A stretch of 64,000 nucleotides of DNA from Beverwykella pulmonaria (Eukaryota > Ascomycota > Dothideomycetes > Pleosporales > Melanommataceae): the NCBI GenBank assembly GCA_001599595.1, contig BCHH01000017.1:77054-141053 (forward strand), written 5' to 3'. The position numbers were made by a program, and so were the translations under genes. The stretch's first letter is position 1, and every line of letters starts with the position of its first letter. Shown here piece after piece: positions 58,899-64,000 of the stretch. Below the pieces are notes generated by a model that was not told the origin of the DNA, did not search any database, and saw nothing but the letters and a program-made list of their open reading frames with translations.

Positions 58899-60063
58899 AT
58901 GAGATCAATGATGCGTTTTGTCTCGGTGTTCTTCATTCTGCTGCAGTTTCAAGCTTGTCAGGTATATGCTACGAATGTTGCAGTCCTCTTAGCTCAGGCA
59001 ACCCCATATATACCTGGATATTTTGAGAATAGCCCAGGAGCGCCACGTCCAACATCTCCACCACAAGTGCCACGACATCTGCGACAACTTCTTCCTCGAG
59101 ATGCGGCCACTTGTGGTTACATGGTTGCCGATGGGGCGGCCAATGTGTGCGCCGAAAGCCAGTACTGCACAACAGTTGCAACCGGTAGCTATGGAGTATG
59201 GAATTGCTGTAATCCAGACAGCTGTTACCTGGAGCCTGCTTGTGTAGACTTTGCTTCATGGTTCGTGATGGAGTTTCTAGCCGACCTGAATCCGCTAATA
59301 ACATTGCAGTGCAAACAACTATTGCATCACGAGCTACATGTCCATAACTGGAACATGGCTTTCGCGATTCATGTGCGGGGACACCCCCTCCCAAACGGTC
59401 TACATGGTTTATAGATCCGAGGATACGCCTCAGTACACGTCGAGTCTAGAGGCAGTAGCAGCAGAGTCGTCCCGAGAAGCGCAAGCCTCGTTTCTTGCAA
59501 GTGTGTCGGCTGCAGAAGAAGCCTCAAGGGCGTCCCAAGCGGCAGCCAATTCGGCTGCGGCGGCATCTGCATCAGATGCTGCGCAATCAGCTGCGGAGGC
59601 CTCATCGAGGGCTTCTGAATCTGCAGCGCAAGCATCCGAGGCTGCGGCTTTGGCAAGCTCGATCTCGGCCGCAGAGGCCTCTCTCTCGAGGGAGAAGGCA
59701 TCCACGGCACATATCACGGTGGCAACGATCGAAACACAAGTCATCACTGCCACAGACGGGCAGGTGCACCAAACAGTCAAAACAATACTGGCAGACTCAA
59801 CCGCCACCATTGTACCCGGGACTACGAATGTTCCCAAAGAGGAGAAGAAGATGAGCGGAGGCGCCATCGCGGGCGCAGCGGTCGGAGCTAGCGTAGGCGC
59901 GGCTTTGGTAGGAGTAGTGGCCTTCATCTTGTATAGGATTCGAAAGAAGAGACGCGAGGATAATGAGGACGATGATATACCACATATGACTGGAGTACCA
60001 GTTGCTGAGAAGCAATATCCGTATGCATCGCAATCGGGCACTCTCACCAACAGTCAGTATTGA
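58899..60063 (+). CDS. Secretory-pathway single-pass protein, Cys-rich head and Ala/Ser helix repeat
   Basis: Two exons (58899-59260, 59310-60063) give 371 aa. The ATG at 58899 opens a signal peptide (about 1-24; two further ATGs follow closely). A Cys-rich region at about 75-150 (CGYMVADGAANVC, CCNPDSC, CANNYC) may form disulfides. Residues about 170-245 are nearly all Ala, Ser, Glu and Arg in an 11-residue-like pattern (SAAEEASRASQAA, SDAAQSAAEASSRASE). This predicts a long, unbroken amphipathic helix. A Gly/Ala-rich stretch then leads to one membrane helix (about 300-322) and KKRRED, giving a short acidic cytosolic tail. It is probably a cell-surface sensor or stalk protein; no family is recognised. 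Confidence 0.78.
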
Positions 60064-61818
60064 AGAAAACAAAGAGGTGTGTCTACGAGAGAAAGTAGCT
60101 AGCGGCCGATACCAGAGGAGGGAGATTTAGTAGAGTTCTTCGTGGATCTTAGAGCATGCCCTTCTGAGTTTCCAAGCCTAATCCGATGAGTCACGCAGGC
60201 CGTTTTAGTCTACGACTCGACCGGACAGATACACAAAGTGCTGTAACTCTTCTTTTTTTAACAATTGTCATCGGTTAGCGATGTTGGCGTTGGGGGCGGA
60301 ATAATTGAGCTACAGGTAGCACCACTATCACTCATTCACAATGTAGGGGGTTTATTCTACCACATCTAGAGTTTCTGTGTACAATGATAGGGAAGCTATA
60401 AAGATGATATTGATACACCATAGAGTTGTATTGGATAAGGAGCCTGCTGTTCTTACATAGACGAATCAGTGTCTAAGCTGACTTAAACCAGTATTCTAAC
60501 CGTCGAAAGTTAGGCGGCAATTTGCATCCGATATTCTACCTTTATCTGGGTTTGCATTTATACAATGCGAATGCACTTCGCACTCCGAAGACATCCCTCA
60601 AAACTTGACTCTCTAATGTGTCAGGCTACTGCCAAGTAATAGGAACCGCAACAAAGCATGAAGCTACAACGTGTGGGAGGAAGCACATAACAGAAGACAA
60701 AAAAACAAGTAATAAGGTGGGCCAGTTAAACCAACAACAACGCAGAATTTATTCCGAAATCACAAATGATTCGTCGAGAACCCAGGCCGTAACTACGTTT
60801 CCGTTGCCATATCATCCAATCGGGCTGTTCTTTATGGCTCGCATTTCAGCACGCTTAGTACATCTTGACTTCAACATAACTATTTTATTGCACCGCAACT
60901 CTTCAGTTCGAGCGCTTTTATTTGTCCCTCTGCTTTAATTATATCATATGAGTTAACATTGACATTGAAACTTTGATAGACTGATCATCTTGATCCCTTC
61001 TGTGTTACTGCCGCGCTCGACCGCATTATCGACGTGGAATTTGTTTACACCTAATCAAGCTCAACCATTTCCAAACCATACACTGCTAGTCTTGTCTTGT
61101 TCTATTAACCGACTTTCAACTACATTGTGGGAAATTCCTCGAATATCAGCATCGCGGTAGCGCCCCTCTAATGAAAGGAACAATTTAACCTACAATGATA
61201 TAGTAGGTCTATGAGAAGAACTCCGGCGCAAGGACCGTAAATTTCCTCTCTGAAATCCACCTTTGGGTATCTAGACAGGCTCCTCAAGTCATTTATAAGA
61301 ATTGGTGGAACTCCGCATGTGGTCACCTAGCTTTCGATCTAACCAAGTAGGGCAGCCGATGCGTCGATGGTGTTGGCCACTCGGAATTCCGACCCTAACG
61401 ATGACACGCCCCAGTACAAGAATATCTCTCAATGCATTAAACTGATTACGGATTTTCTGATACTGAGCTTTCCGCCTTCACGATATTTTACTTGGGTAAG
61501 CAACTCTTATCTTGACTCGGGTGAACAAGGAACCATACTGTTCTCTATCAGGATCGGTATATTGAGACTGTCTTCTCCGTAGGCTTGCGTTCTGATTGAT
61601 TACTTGTTTTATAAATTACCCACCTACCAAGGTTCTTGGGGAAAATGCCTCCGGACCGAAGTGGGCAGCGCTACTAGACAGCTCGAACACGGCCACCCGT
61701 GCGCAAGATCCTCCCTCAATATAAATAACGGGACCGACGCTTCAAACTTTCCTCTTTCATCTTCTACTTCACTTTCCATCAACTGTGTGTTATTTAAAAT
61801 AATCAGCAACTATCCAAG
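60064..61818. other. 1.75 kb gene-free stretch
   Basis: No supported gene on either strand. Short frames around 60618-60938 and 61367-61582 have no features. The final 100 bases (CTTCAAACTTTCCTCTTTC, then ACTTTCCATC) look like the untranslated leader of the next gene. Confidence 0.5.
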
Positions 61819-62563
61819 ATGCCCATCACAGAGCTCATCATTGGTGCCTTTAAACCCGAAGTCGCGAAAGAGGGCCTAGCAGTGATACGGACCTCGATAC
61901 CGAAATATCTCAGCGGACAGCCTGGGTTTCTTTTCCAACGAGTAGGCCAAGTTCTGCAGCACAATGGCCTCGACGTGTCGAGTGAGAGTCGTGTGGTGGC
62001 TGGTATTGGTTAGTCGCTACTTTCACTTAATTCACTTGTCTCGCACCGATACTCATGGTGTGATTTGCAGAATGGGAAAGCCCGCAGAACTTCCACGATT
62101 TCTACCCTGCATCTGAAGCCTTCGGAGCTTTCGTGGGTACTATTGTTCCATTTCTGGGGGAGGAAAAGCCAAAGCCACAGCTGTTCCAACCTGTGCTCAA
62201 CTACTCGAGGTCATATCTGAGCTTCGAGAGCGGTGTCACGCATATCTTTAAAGGTCAGTTGGGCGGCAAGAAAGACGAGGTCAGCAGCGCATGGGATAAG
62301 TTGATTGAGATGTTAAAAAAGGAGGATACGGATGTGAAGGCGTGGAGTGGATGGGGTCTCGATGAGGCTGAAGGTATTTGGGTTGGCATTCTGGGATGGG
62401 AGAGTATTGCGGTAAGTTTTGGGCTTTCAAAATATGTACGAGGCTCACAACGCTAATCTTTGAATAGAAGCTCGGTGGCGTAGCCTCGAAGGGTAGTGTA
62501 ACGCAGGCTGTGAACAGTTTAAAAGAGTTGGGAGATCTAGACGAGTTTGTTGCTGAATTCTAA
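61819..62563 (+). CDS. Small unknown protein, possible dimeric alpha/beta-barrel fold
   Basis: Three exons (61819-62008, 62071-62411, 62468-62563) give 208 aa with exact phases. Two similar halves can be seen: MPITELIIGAFKPE... leading to FLFQRVGQVL and IEWESPQNFHDFYPASEAFG, then a C-terminal half with SGVTHIFKGQLG and IWVGILGWESIAKLGGVAS. The pattern (strand, helix, GW/EWESxxNFxxFYxS) is that of small fungal proteins of the ABM/Dabb-like ferredoxin-fold group, which I infer from pattern only. It is probably cytosolic. No operon-like partner is evident, and nothing suggests damage. Confidence 0.75.
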
Positions 62564-64000
62564 GAACTGAAAACTTGAGCGTTCTTATGGGCATCTCATT
62601 CTTTTCATCCTCTGTATTATCAAATATCTCCACTCCTCTTTCTCTTTGGAAGAGTACGGAATGAAAGAAGGTCAAATGTGAAGGATTTGACATTCGCCTG
62701 CCTTTCAAAAAATAAATCAGTATTCTGGCATTTTGGCTGCAACTCGGAGCGCTTCAAAACCATATCATGTTCCTAGTCACAAGTATTGTGTGGTTAAAGC
62801 ACTTTATTATTATTTCTAGAGAAACTCCACCGTATGTCTTCACTTTACCTTGTGAAGTATATATCGGATACCTGATCGATTTTTCCCAGCATTCTAGAGC
62901 CACCAGGCTATCATAGCGCAGTGCAGGGCCTATGGCTGAATAGCAGTTCTTCCAAGAGAATTTTGTCAATGAACGATATGGATAATCTTCCCATCAGCAT
63001 GTTGGTTTCAACTCACACATTTTATTGATCAACTTATCAGCCGTTGCCTGACAAAAGGTGAGAATCCAAGTTTAGCGCCCTATATGCTCTATAGCACTTT
63101 TCGCTGAATGTAGTATACTACCAGTGCCGAACACACAGTCGTCGTCTTCAATTACCAATTGGCGTCACTTTTCTAGGTTGTGCTATGTATTTTCAACATA
63201 TGAAACCGAAAATTTTCGACGCAATCGTCGCGGTCATCTCCTACTAACAGCCCGTCCCTCTTCATGCGGCCTGAAGCGCCAGTGTATGAACCTTCTTGAG
63301 AGTATGTTGATTACGTACCATTTTCTTTTCATCACTCTATTGTGTCTTGCTTTTATTCAATCAGCAATAAAACTCTCGTCGCAACAATTTTCCTCTACTT
63401 GTGCCAAACCAGAATGTCCTTTCATTTGTTACCTTTCTGATCTAGCGCTCAGTTTCCAGAGCATGGGTAGTGATGTCCAATTTTTGACTAGGGTCACATC
63501 TAGCAACAGGATGGCAAATGATGATGACATGGAAGGGACAGTAGCTCCCGCACTGAGAGACAGAATAATATTGAATTTAGTCGAGAGAAACCCAGGAAAT
63601 ACGTGGGGCTTTTGGGTGAGCGATCCAGAACGCCTCTTGAAGAGTTTCTCAAGGAAAGAACTTGATCGCTTGATCGCTTGATCGCTGGAGAGCTATTGAG
63701 AATATTTGTTGTCGACAAGGGGAAATTTTTTTTTTTGGCGCGATGAAAACTTAAAAGGATCGAGTCGTCTTCCCCCAACGAGGACATTGCGAGGCTCAAC
63801 TTCTTCGCTCCGGAGGCTGAGTATAGGTCGCGGGATTCCCAAAGTAGCAGGTGTGCTGCTTGGCATACACGTGATGTCCGACACCCCGTAGCCGGCCCAC
63901 TGATTGGTAATCTCGGAGCCTTCTCCAATGTGCGAAAGTGCGATAAATTTATCTCAATGATCAGACCCTCTGCAGATGTAAAAGTTATTTTCGCTTACAA
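62564..64000. other. Intergenic right edge
   Basis: No gene can be supported. A three-copy tandem repeat of CTTGATCG lies at 63661-63684, followed by a T-rich run near 63727-63737. An open frame at 63124-63681 (plus) has no domain; it could be the start of a gene continuing past a frame break, but this is not shown. Confidence 0.45.

Noticed and set aside
63124..63681. 185-codon plus-strand frame at the right edge
   Set aside because: No recognisable domain, and its end is the simple repeat; could not be told apart from chance.
1..64000. CRISPR arrays, rRNA and bacterial-type operons
   Set aside because: No regularly spaced repeats, no rRNA-like sequence and the genes are spliced eukaryotic genes.

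Overview
The window looks like nuclear DNA of a filamentous ascomycete (Pezizomycotina; I cannot fix the class). Genes carry short 41-70 bp GT-AG introns, and the families are typically fungal: highly reducing polyketide synthase, HET domain, fungal rhodopsin-like membrane protein, GH7 cellulase, FMP52, deuterolysin. A retroelement remnant carries the stop-codon pattern expected of repeat-induced point mutation (RIP). All gene models were spliced by hand from the sequence; exon limits are in each entry.

Left edge (1-2.8 kb): a decayed Ty1/copia polymerase end with ten in-frame stops, a copia-type LTR and a second, unrelated LTR. Then 2.8-12.4 kb: a secreted deuterolysin (M35), a GlcG/HbpS-like protein, a Baeyer-Villiger-type FAD monooxygenase with a GC-AG intron, a GrpB-family protein, and a gene-poor stretch with a broken gene.

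Core (12.4-26.9 kb): a candidate biosynthetic gene cluster. It holds an 11-exon highly reducing PKS (KS-AT-DH-MT-ER-KR-ACP, 2626 aa, no release domain), a fungal-rhodopsin-type seven-helix protein, a 14-helix-type MFS exporter and a LovG/FSH1-type serine hydrolase. The inferred logic is that the PKS builds a reduced, possibly C-methylated chain, the free-standing hydrolase releases it and the MFS protein exports it. The monooxygenase at 6.4-8.8 kb is a possible tailoring enzyme. No cluster transcription factor was seen.

Middle (29-45 kb): an unrecognised multi-pass membrane protein, the sulfite reductase flavoprotein subunit (MET10 type), a secreted GH7 endoglucanase-type cellulase, an SMP-C2-C2 lipid-transfer-like protein, a pseudogene of a fungal zinc-finger family, a roadblock/LC7-type protein and a two-domain glyoxalase I with two possible starts. 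Right (45-64 kb): D-3-phosphoglycerate dehydrogenase, a HET-domain protein, an FMP52-like protein, a 75-aa putative mitochondrial protein, an HSP70-like ATPase divergent from an unknown helical protein, two single-pass membrane proteins with low-complexity segments, and a small unknown protein. Intergenic gaps longer than about 300 bases are listed; most show nothing I can support.
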